A stretch of 38,177 nucleotides of DNA from JBCDBW01 sp039182965 (GCA_039182965.1 JBCDBW010000033.1:1-38177); one strand, 5' to 3'; counted from the stretch's first letter, positions 15,927 through 25,042 are shown. The notes: generated from the sequence alone by a model not told the origin. Program-made: numbers and translations.

Positions 15927-17839
15927 GGCTTCGCCGCCTCCGGGAATCGGCTCACCTTCGGCGCCGGCTCCTGCGAGGATTTCGCATCTGCCGTCGAAAT
16001 CCCCTCTGCATAAAGCAACTTCCCGGTATAACCATCGTAGAACTTCACGACTACCTGTGGCTCATCAAATGCAATCCATTGATAACCCGGACCTTCTGGC
16101 CGCCCCGCCTTTACGACATTGTTCACCTGCACAACGGTGTAAACGATGCTCCGCTGTCGCAAGTAATGTACGTTGTCCGGATACCCGCCCCCCCACTTGA
16201 TTTTCACCGCCCGCCCCTCGCTGTCAAACCATCCCCCCAATGGCGGCAATCCTGCGGTGCCCATCGGATGACCCGCGGAATTCACCGGCGATGTCAAAAA
16301 CTCCCAAACATTGTCCGTCACCTGAACCGCGAAAGGATGATGCAAATCCCCGGTCAAAATAATCACCGGTTTCTCAATCCCATCCAACACCGGCATCATC
16401 TCTTCCCGCTCCCAAACATACCCCGCAAAACCATCCCCCTTGGATTCCAAACTTCCCGGCCTCACATGATGAGCGGTGTGATACATGACCCACGGATCAG
16501 GAAACACCACAAAAATAAAGTCTGCGTCCGTCGCCTTTACTCCTTCCAGAAACCACTCGCGCTGGGTTTTGCCGAGGATGAATCGATCATCGTCATGCGA
16601 CCGCTCCGCCCCCAAGAATTTCGATCGTTGCCCACGCCCATCCAGAAAGAAAAAATGACAGTTCCCAATCACGCGGTCGAAGTAATGATGCGTCCCAATA
16701 CTGTAACTCGCCTTCCCCGCTTGCTTGAATCCCGGCTGCAACCGCAGCCGCTGGCCGTCCACGACTTCCACCAACCCATAAACGCCAACGTTCGCACCGC
16801 CACGCTCCTTTTTTGAACGCCCGTCCCCCTTGATGTAATTCCCCACGTGAATGGTGCTTACTTTGTCCGGTTGCAACATCGTGAAATCCGCATTCGCGTC
16901 ATACAAAATATCCCCTTCCAATTTCGCCTCCCCGAAAAACAATTCCCCTCGTAGTCCAGATTCCCCATTCGCCCACTCCGCATAATCTTGCCAGACTTTG
17001 ATCCCGGCGTCCCGCACCAGGTAATCCCCATCCCCCAAACCCACTTCACCCGCGCCATCGAGATTCGAGTTCACCTCGTGATCGTCATACATCGTGAACA
17101 TGGGAACATAACGTAAAAAGTTGGAAACATTGCGACCACGATCCAAATATAGTTTGTAGTTGTTCGCATAGCCTGCTGAGGTGCCATCCAATAGTTCTTC
17201 GTAAGTGTAATCACCGTTCACAATATGGAAGAAAACGTCCTCACCGTGCTCCTTCCACAATGTCAAAAACGCAGGCGGATTACCGTATATCCCGTAGTTC
17301 TGACCCGGCGATCGCTGGCGCTGCCCCACACTCGTCGAAAAACTGAAGTTGAATAACCCCTCCGGATTTCCTTCCGCATCGGCAAAACTCGTCTCATCCG
17401 GAAGCGTGCGAAAACTCGGCCAAGCACGATCAAACTCCATGCGGGTATCTGCCAGCTCCCCATCAATTCGCACACCATAGTAATACCGCTCATTCGCATC
17501 CAACCCCGCCAACTCGACCCACCCCGTCGCATCCGCATCGCCACTTGTCTCTCCGCGTACGAAACTGCAAGCATCGCCCTCTTCCAACGGAAGATCTTTC
17601 CCATAAAGCACGTCAAAAGACATGGGCTCCTCGGTGCGAATCCACACGCGAACAGAATCACTTGCCAAGTTCCCCAAAACAGGCCCGTGGGTCATCGGAG
17701 ATGTCTGGTAAGGTATCACGTCATTCGCCACAGGATCCGGCCAGTGCCCTGCTTCTCCCGATGCAGCTGCATCCCATCCTATCCACACCAGGACCGCGAC
17801 TAGTATGTTCCGTCGTCTTGCTCGCATCGTTCTTACCAT
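15923..17839 (-). CDS. PhoD-like alkaline phosphatase/phosphodiesterase
   Basis: The protein has 638 residues. ATG 17839 is preferred to earlier in-frame starts because AAGGGAAGG lies nine bases before it and a signal peptide (MRARRRNILVAVLVWIGWDA) follows. An Ig-like N-terminal domain (DSVRVWIRTEEP, about 55-145) precedes the metallophosphatase domain with NGDYTYEE (208-214), YDDHE (251-255), DFIFVVFPDP and TGDLHHPF (496-503). These are the metal-binding blocks of the PhoD family, which cleaves phosphate esters extracellularly. The usual Cys metal ligand of the first block appears as Ser (FSFSTSV, Ser170). The gene heads the minus-strand operon with the broken gene, the cytochrome and the propeller protein. 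Substrate may be a phosphonate, phospholipid or phosphorylated glycan. Confidence 0.82.
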   Translation of the reverse strand: MVRTMRARRRNILVAVLVWIGWDAAASGEAGHWPDPVANDVIPYQTSPMTHGPVLGNLASDSVRVWIRTEEPMSFDVLYGKDLPLEEGDACSFVRGETSGDADATGWVELAGLDANERYYYGVRIDGELADTRMEFDRAWPSFRTLPDETSFADAEGNPEGLFNFSFSTSVGQRQRSPGQNYGIYGNPPAFLTLWKEHGEDVFFHIVNGDYTYEELLDGTSAGYANNYKLYLDRGRNVSNFLRYVPMFTMYDDHEVNSNLDGAGEVGLGDGDYLVRDAGIKVWQDYAEWANGESGLRGELFFGEAKLEGDILYDANADFTMLQPDKVSTIHVGNYIKGDGRSKKERGGANVGVYGLVEVVDGQRLRLQPGFKQAGKASYSIGTHHYFDRVIGNCHFFFLDGRGQRSKFLGAERSHDDDRFILGKTQREWFLEGVKATDADFIFVVFPDPWVMYHTAHHVRPGSLESKGDGFAGYVWEREEMMPVLDGIEKPVIILTGDLHHPFAVQVTDNVWEFLTSPVNSAGHPMGTAGLPPLGGWFDSEGRAVKIKWGGGYPDNVHYLRQRSIVYTVVQVNNVVKAGRPEGPGYQWIAFDEPQVVVKFYDGYTGKLLYAEGISTADAKSSQEPAPKVSRFPEAAKP

Positions 17840-18136
17840 CTTAATATGCCTTCCCTTCAACGTTCGCCAACCCGGCGTGCTGTCACCCGGTGCGCCCTGC
17901 CGCCGCCACTCATCCACAAAATACAATGGCCCAACCGCTTCCTTCGGCACCTCGCTGAAAAAGGCCTCCCTTCCCAGTACCTTTCCCACGCTCCATGACC
18001 CAGTCCCGCCGATCGCGCCCAATCAATTCCCCATCGAGTCAACCGCAGTCCCTTGTTTTGCTCTCGCATCGGGAAAGATCATCCATCACGATCGCGTTTC
18101 ACCAATTCGAGTAAAATCCAAAGTCCTACCAATCCA
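17840..18136. other. divergent intergenic region
   Basis: This region separates the minus-strand phosphodiesterase from the plus-strand DUF1080 gene. The phosphodiesterase frame stays open upstream to 18022, but no ATG or ribosome-binding site supports using it. No clear promoter pair or hairpin was found. Both genes must be transcribed outward from here. Confidence 0.5.
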
Positions 18137-19015
18137 ATGCCCCTTATGAGATTCACCTCCCTCACCATCGCTCTCCTTGTGACAGCTGCCACGGCGCTGC
18201 ATGCAGCCGAGGATCAAAAGAAGAACAAGCCAGCCGCCGCAAACGCCGCACCTCAACCACCAAAAGTCCACCCCACAGGATACACCGATACCCCCTTCCT
18301 CCCCGGCAACAAATGGCGCGTCCACGACGATAGCCGCCCCCGCCCAAAGGTCGTCACTCCCGGAAAAAAACCAGGCGCCCCGCCAAAAGATGCAGTCATA
18401 CTCTTCGACGGCTCCGACCTTTCCGGCTGGATCAATCAGAAAACCGGCGAACCTGCGCAGTGGAACGTCAAAGACGGATTCTTCGAAGTGCCCCCTCGGG
18501 ATTCAGGCAAAGGCGGTACTATCTGCACCAAGGAAAAATTTGGCGACGTCCAGCTCCATATCGAATTTGCCACGCCATCAGAAGTTGTCGGAGTCTCTCA
18601 GGGACGCGGCAATTCCGGTGTCTTCTTCTGCGGAGGCAAATACGAACTCCAAATCCTCGATTCCTATAAAAACAAATCCTACGCCGACGGCCAGGCTTCA
18701 TCTCTCTACGGCTACAAGCCGCCCCTCGTGAACGCCTCGCGCAAACCCGGCGAGTGGCAATCCTACGATATCATCTTTGAAGCTCCTGAATTCGACAAAA
18801 ATGGCAAGGTGACAAAGAAGGCCTACATCACCGTGTTTCATAATGGCGTCCTGACACAGCATCGCCAAGAATACCTCGGCGCCACCGGTCACAAAAAAGT
18901 CGCCCAATACGTCCCTCATGAAAAAGAAGGAGCCATCTGCCTTCAGGATCACAAAAATCCTACTCGTTTTCGCAATATCTGGGCACGCCGGCTCGATCTC
19001 AACGCCAACGAATAA
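18137..19015 (+). CDS. DUF1080 / 3-keto-disaccharide hydrolase-like secreted protein
   Basis: The protein has 292 residues from ATG 18137, which gives a signal peptide (MRFTSLTIALLVTAATALHA). A Pro/Lys-rich linker is followed by the DUF1080 (Pfam 3-keto-disaccharide hydrolase) concanavalin-like domain: ILFDGSDLSGW, WNVKDGFFEV, FGDVQLHIEFATP, GNSGVFFCGGKYELQILDSY, GEWQSYDIIFEAPEF and FRNIWARRL at the end. Members hydrolyse glycosides whose sugar has been oxidised at C3, or serve as sugar-binding modules. A Gfo/Idh/MocA oxidoreductase, the kind of enzyme that can form the 3-keto sugar, is encoded about 100 bases downstream, so a joint pathway is plausible. The protein should act in the periplasm or outside the cell. 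Confidence 0.88.
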   Translation: MPLMRFTSLTIALLVTAATALHAAEDQKKNKPAAANAAPQPPKVHPTGYTDTPFLPGNKWRVHDDSRPRPKVVTPGKKPGAPPKDAVILFDGSDLSGWINQKTGEPAQWNVKDGFFEVPPRDSGKGGTICTKEKFGDVQLHIEFATPSEVVGVSQGRGNSGVFFCGGKYELQILDSYKNKSYADGQASSLYGYKPPLVNASRKPGEWQSYDIIFEAPEFDKNGKVTKKAYITVFHNGVLTQHRQEYLGATGHKKVAQYVPHEKEGAICLQDHKNPTRFRNIWARRLDLNANE

Positions 19016-19113
19016 GTCTTACCGGATTAAACTCGCTCCGATTCCCCAAAAATGGCACCGCTGCCGGCTGCCCCCGGTTGCACTGCCGCCTGCGTCTTTT
19101 CGTGGCCAATAAC

Positions 19114-20448
19114 ATGCCCCCTGCCAACCGCCGACAATTCTTGAAAACCACGACAGGAGCGGCCCTCGCTCAGGTCGCCCTCCCCCACGTCCACGCCGCC
19201 CACTCCGACGAACTAAAAATCGCCCTCATCGGCTGCGGCGGTCGCGGGACCGGCGCCTGCGTCCAGGCCCTCTCCACGGATGGCCCGGTTAAACTTTGGG
19301 CCATGGCCGATGCGTTCCCAGACCAACTCGAAACCTCTTACAAGAACCTCGTAAAAGGAACCAACTTTTCCCGCTCCCCCGACGCCGGTACCCAAAAGAA
19401 GGTGATGGACGTCCCCTCCGAACGCCGCTTCACCGGATTGGACGCCTACCAGAAAATCCTCGCCCTTCCCGAAATCGATGTCGTCATCCTCGCCACTCCC
19501 CCCGGCTTCCGCCCCACAATGTTTGAAGCCGCCATCAATGCCGGCAAACACGTCTTCATGGAGAAACCCGTCGCCGTGGACGGCCCTGGCGTCCGCCGCA
19601 TCCTCGCCGCAGCCAAACTCGCCAGAAAAAGTGGCCTCAAAACCGCCGTCGGGCACGACCGTCGCCACAGCCCCCTCTACCACGAGTTCATCTCGCGTCT
19701 CCACGACAACGAAATTGGGAAACTCATCTCGCTGCGCTCATACTACCTTTCCCGTGGAGTTGGGAAATACTACGCGCGCACCCCCGAAGATACCGAACTC
19801 AAATACCAAATCCGCAACTGGTATTACTTCACCTGGCTCAGCGGCGATCACATCGTCGAACAACAGGTCCACCAAACCGATATCGCCACGTGGATCAAAG
19901 AAGACACCCCCGTTTCCGCCATCGGCCTCGGCGGACGCCAAACCCGCAATACAAATGACTATGGTCAGATCTACGACCATCACGCTATTGATTACACGTT
20001 CCCGGACGACACGCATTTCTTCCTCCACACTCGCCACATGCCTAACTGCTACAACCTCCATGCCGAATACGTCGACGGATCAACTGGGCAAGGCGGCATC
20101 ACGTCAAAATCCACCGGCCTTCTCCACAAATGGGGCGAGGCCAAATCCCCCTTTTGGCGCACCCGCCTCGAGAAAAACCCCTATCAACTCGAACACGATC
20201 ACTTCTTCGCAGCCATCCGCAAAGACCTCCCTTACGACGAAGCGACCCGCGGAGCCAACTCAACCCTCACCGCAATCCTCGGTCGCATGGCTTCCTACTC
20301 CGGCCAAAAAGTCACGTGGGATGAAGCACTCAACTCAGAAGTGGTGCTCGGCACCGAAGCCCTCTCTTTCGATGCGCCCGCCCCCACGAATCCCGGGCCC
20401 GACAAGCACTACGAAATCAAAGTCCCCGGCTCCGAAGGAATCTTCTGA
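19114..20448 (+). CDS. Tat-exported Gfo/Idh/MocA family oxidoreductase
   Basis: The protein has 444 residues from ATG 19114, which opens with a twin-arginine signal (NRRQFLKTTTGAALAQVALP). The Rossmann domain has IALIGCGGRGTGA. EKPVAVDG holds the conserved Lys near the nicotinamide, and GDHIVEQQVHQTDIATWI holds the His/Asp region of the catalytic domain. The C-terminal half is the usual open beta-sheet domain. Such enzymes oxidise or reduce hydroxyls of sugars or cyclitols with a tightly bound NAD(P), which explains export of the folded protein by Tat. Between a DUF1080 hydrolase and a PSCyt1 protein it probably works on oligosaccharides, possibly making or using 3-keto sugars. Exact substrate is unknown. 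Confidence 0.88.
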   Translation: MPPANRRQFLKTTTGAALAQVALPHVHAAHSDELKIALIGCGGRGTGACVQALSTDGPVKLWAMADAFPDQLETSYKNLVKGTNFSRSPDAGTQKKVMDVPSERRFTGLDAYQKILALPEIDVVILATPPGFRPTMFEAAINAGKHVFMEKPVAVDGPGVRRILAAAKLARKSGLKTAVGHDRRHSPLYHEFISRLHDNEIGKLISLRSYYLSRGVGKYYARTPEDTELKYQIRNWYYFTWLSGDHIVEQQVHQTDIATWIKEDTPVSAIGLGGRQTRNTNDYGQIYDHHAIDYTFPDDTHFFLHTRHMPNCYNLHAEYVDGSTGQGGITSKSTGLLHKWGEAKSPFWRTRLEKNPYQLEHDHFFAAIRKDLPYDEATRGANSTLTAILGRMASYSGQKVTWDEALNSEVVLGTEALSFDAPAPTNPGPDKHYEIKVPGSEGIF

Positions 20449-20505
20449 TATCTCAATATCTGGAACGGTCTCCCCATGCCGAGCCCCGAATGCCGAAGAC
20501 TCAAA

Positions 20506-22473
20506 ATGCCCCGCTTCTTCAAAAACCTCTCCTGCCTCCTGATCGCCGGCCTGCCCCACACCAACTCACAAGCCGTCGATTTTAGCCACGAGATCGTCCC
20601 TATCCTCCGCGAGCATTGCGCGGAATGCCACTCCGGTGATCAAAAGAAAGGAGGCCTCTCCTTCAACTCTCGCGCCGCCCTCATCGAAGGTTCTGAATAC
20701 GGTGAAGTCGTCGTCCCGGGAAACGCCGCCGCTTCGTATCTCGTCGAGGTTGTTACCAGCAATGATGCCGATATCCAAATGCCGCCGAAAGGCGAGCGCG
20801 TCCCACACGAAAAAGTCGCCCTTCTCAAAAAATGGATCGAAGCCGACCTGCCTTGGCAGCAAGGCTTTTCCTTCTCGGGCAAACCGCTCTACGAAGCACC
20901 CCTCAAACCAAATCGGCCGCCTCTTCCCGATTTTCCCGGTCACGAGAACCCCGTCGACCGATTCCTGCACGCCTATTCCATCGAAACCCAACTCCAATTT
21001 TCAGGCCCGGTCGACGATCGCACCTTTGTCCGCCGCGCCTCGCTCGACCTGGTGGGCCTCCTCCCGACCCCCGCCGAAACCACCGCGTTCGTGGCAGAAA
21101 GGTCTCCCGACAAACACACCACACTCGTTGAGCGTCTCCTCAAAGACAACAAAGCCTACGCCGAACACTGGATGACGTTTTGGAACGACGCCCTGCGCAA
21201 CGCATACAAAGGCACCGGCTTTATCGACGGCGGCCGAACTCAGATCACCGCCTGGCTCTTCGAGTCACTCTACAAAAACAAAGCCTACGATGTCTTCGTC
21301 GAGGAACTCGTCAATCCCCCGAAAAACTCCGGCGCACAAGGCTTCGTCAACGGAATCAAGTGGCGCGGCAACGTCAATGAATCCCAACGCCGCGAAATGC
21401 AGGCCGCTCAAAACATCTCCCAAGTTTTCCTCGGCACCAACCTCAAATGCGCCTCCTGCCACGATTCATTCATCAACGATTGGAAACTCGCCGACGCCTA
21501 CGCGATGGCCACCATTTTTTCTGATGACGCCACAGGCTCTCTCGAACTCCACCGATGCGACCAACCGACCGGCGCAACCGCCGCACCAGGCTTCCTCTTC
21601 CCGGAACTCGGCTCAATCACGGCCCCGGACCGCTCAGGCCGTCAAACACAGCTCGCAAATCTCGTCACTCACGATGAAAACGGCCGCTTCGCCCGCACGA
21701 TCGTCAATCGCCTGTGGAAACAACTCATGGGCCGGGGCCTCGTGGAACCCGTCGACGACATGGATACCCGTCCCTGGAATTCCAACCTCCTCGACTGGCT
21801 CGCCGTCGACCTCGTCGAGAACGGCTACGACCTCAAACACACTCTTCGCACCATCGCCACGTCAAAGGCATACCGACAAGTCACCCAACCCGTCTCGAAA
21901 AGCGAAACCCAGTCCCAAGACTACCAGTTTCGGGGCCCCATTGCACGTCCCCTCAGCGCTGAGCAGTTGCTCGACGCCATCTCCCAAGTCACCGGACAAT
22001 GGCCGGAGGTGACCGAACAAATGACCAAGAACGCGGGTCGCGCTCAAGGGGCGCAACTTCAAGCCGTCGCCAGCGTCTTGGGACAAAAATCATACGAACA
22101 ACCTGCCTACACCCGCGCCGTCTTTACCTTCACGACCCCGCTTCAGCGCGCTCTCGGGCGCCCCAATCGCGAACAGGTCGTCACCGGCCGCCCCGAAGAA
22201 AGATCCACGCTCCAAGCACTGGAACTCACCGCCAATTCCGCCCTCGACGAAAAAATCAACGCCGGTGCCGCCGCCCTCCTGGCCGCGCAAGGGAAAAAGC
22301 CAAACGCCAAGGCCCTCACCCAGACAGTCTACCTCCGCGCCCTCTCTCGCCCTCCCACGCGTGCAGAACTCTCCCTCGCTCTCGAACTACTCACGAACCA
22401 ACCCACGAAAACCTCCGTCGCCGAACTCCTCTGGGCCGTCCTGATGCTCCCCGAATTCCAACTGAACCAATGA
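20506..22473 (+). CDS. PSCyt1-DUF1549-DUF1553 secreted protein
   Basis: The protein has 655 residues if started at ATG 20506, which directly precedes a signal peptide (RFFKNLSCLLIAGLPHTNSQA); an in-frame ATG at 20476 is also possible. A Planctomycete-type cytochrome domain carries CAECH (38-42) and MPPKGERVP. It is followed by DUF1549 (NPVDRFL, RRASLDLVGLLPTPAE, HWMTFWNDALRN), a second CxxCH (CASCHDSF) and DUF1553 (NRLWKQLMGRGLVEPVDDMD through TSKAYRQ). These large families occur in PVC bacteria, nearly always paired with a DUF1501 gene, and their biochemistry is unresolved. Here the pair is present, coupled by an ATGA overlap. The two haem sites point to redox work outside the cytoplasm. Confidence 0.88.
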   Translation: MPRFFKNLSCLLIAGLPHTNSQAVDFSHEIVPILREHCAECHSGDQKKGGLSFNSRAALIEGSEYGEVVVPGNAAASYLVEVVTSNDADIQMPPKGERVPHEKVALLKKWIEADLPWQQGFSFSGKPLYEAPLKPNRPPLPDFPGHENPVDRFLHAYSIETQLQFSGPVDDRTFVRRASLDLVGLLPTPAETTAFVAERSPDKHTTLVERLLKDNKAYAEHWMTFWNDALRNAYKGTGFIDGGRTQITAWLFESLYKNKAYDVFVEELVNPPKNSGAQGFVNGIKWRGNVNESQRREMQAAQNISQVFLGTNLKCASCHDSFINDWKLADAYAMATIFSDDATGSLELHRCDQPTGATAAPGFLFPELGSITAPDRSGRQTQLANLVTHDENGRFARTIVNRLWKQLMGRGLVEPVDDMDTRPWNSNLLDWLAVDLVENGYDLKHTLRTIATSKAYRQVTQPVSKSETQSQDYQFRGPIARPLSAEQLLDAISQVTGQWPEVTEQMTKNAGRAQGAQLQAVASVLGQKSYEQPAYTRAVFTFTTPLQRALGRPNREQVVTGRPEERSTLQALELTANSALDEKINAGAAALLAAQGKKPNAKALTQTVYLRALSRPPTRAELSLALELLTNQPTKTSVAELLWAVLMLPEFQLNQ

Positions 22474-23900
22474 ACCCAGACTATCACTCCACTCGAAGAG
22501 ACTTCCTCAAAAAGCTCTCCGCAGCATCCGCTGCTACACTCACCTGCGGCGCTCCACGACTGCTCGCAAATGAAGACGTCGAACACCCTAAACCCACCGC
22601 GGATACCTGCATCCTCCTCTGGATGGCCGGCGGCATGGCTGCACCCGATACCTTCGATCCCAAACGCTACGTCCCCTTCAAAGTCGGCACCCCCGTCAAA
22701 GAAATCCTCTCCACCTTCCCCGCCATCGATACCGCTGTCCCTGAAATCAATTTCACCAAAGGCCTCGAAAATATCGCCGCCGTGATGGATCGCGGCACCC
22801 TTATCCGCTCCCACAAAGTCGCCGACCTCGGACACATCCTCCACTCCCGACACCAATATCACTGGCATACTGGATATGTCCCCCCACTCACCGTCGCCGC
22901 TCCACACATTGGCGCGTGGATGGCCAAAGTCCTCGGCCCACGCAACCCCGCCATCCCCGCATTCATCGATGTGGGCCAGCGCCTCGAAGGCCACGGCGAA
23001 TCCGAAGAACTCAAGGCCTTCCACACCGGTGGCTTCTTCGGAAGCGAATACGGCCCCTTCGTCCTCCCCAATCCAACCCTCGCCATCCAAGCGGTCCAGC
23101 CACCCAAAGGAATGAATCCAAGCCGCTTCGCCCGGCGTGACAGGTTCTACCGTAAACTCATGGAACAAAGCCCCACCGCCCACATGACTTCGGACTTCCA
23201 CCAGGAATCCATCGTCCGCTCCATGGACAACGCCCATCGCCTCCTCTCGTCACCCGATCGCACCGCCTTCGATCTCTCGCTCGAACCCAGAAAATCCTAT
23301 CAAAAATACAACACTGGCAAGTTTGGACTCGGTTGCCTCCTCGCCCGCCGCCTCACCGAGGCCGGTGCCCGCTTCATTGAAGTTACCACGGAATACAACC
23401 CCTTCGGACAATGGGATACCCACGAAAATGGACACACCACTGTGACCGAAATGAAAAAGCAAATCGATCAACCCATCGCTCAATTGATTCTCGATCTTGA
23501 AGAACGCGGGCGTCTCGACCGCACCCTCGTCATCATCGCCTCCGAGTTCTCCCGGGACATGATCATGGAAGGCGTCCCCGGCTCAAACGCCAAAGACCAG
23601 TCCCGCGCCAAGACGGAAGTCCTCAAGGAGATGAAACACTACGGCCAACATCGGCACTTTACCGGCGCCGGCTCGGTTCTTCTGTTCGGAGGTGGCATCA
23701 AAAAGGGCCACCTTTACGGTCAAACCGCCAACGAACGCCCTCTCCTTGCCACCAAAGACGAAATCGGCATTGAGGACCTCCACGCCACCATCTTCACCGC
23801 CATGGGTATCTCTCCAAAAACCGCATACGATATCGAAAAACGACCCTTTTATGCCACCAAAGACGGCACCGGCGTCCCCCGCATGGACCTCTTCGCCTAG
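22470..23900 (+). CDS. Tat-exported DUF1501 protein
   Basis: The protein has 476 residues. ATG 22470 lies inside the stop of the DUF1549/DUF1553 gene (ATGA), so the two are translated together. The N-terminus STRRDFLKKLSAASAATLTC is a twin-arginine signal. The domain shows the sulfatase/phosphatase-like fold features of DUF1501: DTCILLWMAGGMAAPDTFD, IRSHKVADLGHILHS, YHWHTGY, QWDTHENGH, VIIASEFSRD and the C-terminal IEDLHATIFTAMGI. Members sit beside DUF1549/DUF1553 proteins throughout PVC genomes; no reaction is established. Its stop overlaps that of the convergent PEP-CTERM gene in the tetranucleotide CTAG. Confidence 0.88.
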   Translation: MNPDYHSTRRDFLKKLSAASAATLTCGAPRLLANEDVEHPKPTADTCILLWMAGGMAAPDTFDPKRYVPFKVGTPVKEILSTFPAIDTAVPEINFTKGLENIAAVMDRGTLIRSHKVADLGHILHSRHQYHWHTGYVPPLTVAAPHIGAWMAKVLGPRNPAIPAFIDVGQRLEGHGESEELKAFHTGGFFGSEYGPFVLPNPTLAIQAVQPPKGMNPSRFARRDRFYRKLMEQSPTAHMTSDFHQESIVRSMDNAHRLLSSPDRTAFDLSLEPRKSYQKYNTGKFGLGCLLARRLTEAGARFIEVTTEYNPFGQWDTHENGHTTVTEMKKQIDQPIAQLILDLEERGRLDRTLVIIASEFSRDMIMEGVPGSNAKDQSRAKTEVLKEMKHYGQHRHFTGAGSVLLFGGGIKKGHLYGQTANERPLLATKDEIGIEDLHATIFTAMGISPKTAYDIEKRPFYATKDGTGVPRMDLFA

Positions 23901-24589
23901 CGGCGGCGGGTCAACGCCATTCCAAAGACCCCCATCAAGACAAAAAGCAGCCGTGACGGCTCTGGAACCACGACAGGGCCTATTCCCGGACTCCCAACGT
24001 TGGTAGCCAAGTTCGCCCCCGCCGCCGCACTCGTGAAGGCATTCGCCATTCCGTCCAGACTCCGAGCCCAGCTGGTCCCAGAATTTGCGTCCAGTGCAAA
24101 TTCCGTTAGATAGATGGAGGCAGAATTATTCGGCGCCGGCCAAGGAGAACTATCATCATAGTCCACGTCGATGATTGCGTTCACAAAGCCGCCTCCATAG
24201 CTGGTGAAGTCCTCCCATATCCCGATCCTATCGCCGGTATTGTTCAATGCCTGCCAGCTTGCCACTCCCACGAAATTGATACCGCTGCCCCACGCATTCT
24301 GCACGTCGCTCAGTGATAAACTGGAAGCATCATAGAGAACCGCATATCCACCCGCGCTGATCGAACCCGTGGCAATATTTGCTCCACCCAAGCTCAAGGT
24401 CGAGTCGTCAAGGACATACCCGGTAAGATCTATTGCGGAAACTCCCGTATTGTGAATCTCAACATATTCCCAGTCGTTGTCCGGCGTACTCCCTGGATCG
24501 TACATGATCTCAGAAATGATGATCGCACCCGGAGTCGTGGCCCTGCTCAAGGCCAACGAGATGGCTAGCATTACCAAGATCTTTTTCAT
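23897..24589 (-). CDS. lamin-tail-domain protein with PEP-CTERM sorting signal
   Basis: The protein has 230 residues. The signal peptide is MKKILVMLAISLALSRA. A lamin-tail (LTD) beta-sandwich follows: IIISEIMYDPG, DWEYVEIHNTG, IDLTGYVLDD and GGYAVLYD. The end is a textbook PEP-CTERM signal: VPEP, a hydrophobic segment (RLLFVLMGVFGMAL) and RRR. Such proteins are cleaved by an exosortase and placed on or released from the surface, often in strains that make exopolysaccharide. The window has an exopolysaccharide block but no exosortase gene. TATATA lies just before the start codon on the minus strand. Function beyond surface display is unknown. Confidence 0.9.
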   Translation of the reverse strand: MKKILVMLAISLALSRATTPGAIIISEIMYDPGSTPDNDWEYVEIHNTGVSAIDLTGYVLDDSTLSLGGANIATGSISAGGYAVLYDASSLSLSDVQNAWGSGINFVGVASWQALNNTGDRIGIWEDFTSYGGGFVNAIIDVDYDDSSPWPAPNNSASIYLTEFALDANSGTSWARSLDGMANAFTSAAAGANLATNVGSPGIGPVVVPEPSRLLFVLMGVFGMALTRRR

Positions 24590-25042
24590 ACCCTATATAA
24601 ACTCTCTCAGGACATCCAAATGCCGTTAAGCACAAAACTCAACGGCTTCTCTAAGGGTCACAAGTGCCCTTATAATGACTTCGCACTCGTCACGGGAGGG
24701 AAACCACACCCTCAACCAAGTCCAATTCATCGGAAGGCAGCATTGATCATGCCAAAGACTTAATGGGTTTGAGAGACTCTTCCTAGACTCCGCGGACGCA
24801 ACAACACCAACGACACCGGCGAGTTCGGGGCTCCCAACAAGCAAAAAGGTGACAGCCGCAGAAACACAAAGCATGTCATCAACTCCCGGAAAATCATTTC
24901 CCGCCCCCGTCCCGCAGCTGACACAATACTCCCTTCAACCTCGCCTGGTCCACCTCCCTTCCCTGCGCCACAACCTCACCTGATGCTCTCGTCCTGAACG
25001 ATCGCACGGCACAAAATCCTCACTTGTCTAAGAAAACGCCAC
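24590..25042. other. intergenic region with weak minus-strand gene remnants
   Basis: The gap lies between the PEP-CTERM gene (minus) and the alpha/beta hydrolase (plus). On the minus strand, 25007-24894 is an open stretch reading GEVVAQGREVDQARLKGVL and ending QLRDGGGK, reminiscent of the middle of ExbD-type proteins. An ATGA overlap then leads into another frame, and an 82-codon frame (24874-24626) follows that I do not recognise. A small imperfect hairpin (GCCGTT with AACGGC, about 24622-24646) precedes the PEP-CTERM gene on its strand. I cannot show that anything here is expressed. Confidence 0.3.

Noticed and set aside
17840..18022. N-terminal extension of the PhoD-like protein
   Set aside because: The frame is open and starts with TTG, but it would place about 60 residues before an obvious signal peptide that has its own ribosome-binding site.
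19478..20542. A 354-codon + strand open frame
   Set aside because: It is a shifted reading of the Gfo/Idh/MocA gene, Ser/Pro/Thr-rich and without motifs.
24626..24874. An 82-codon minus-strand open frame
   Set aside because: No ribosome-binding site, family or domain is visible, and the surrounding gap looks like decayed sequence; it is mentioned only in the gap note.
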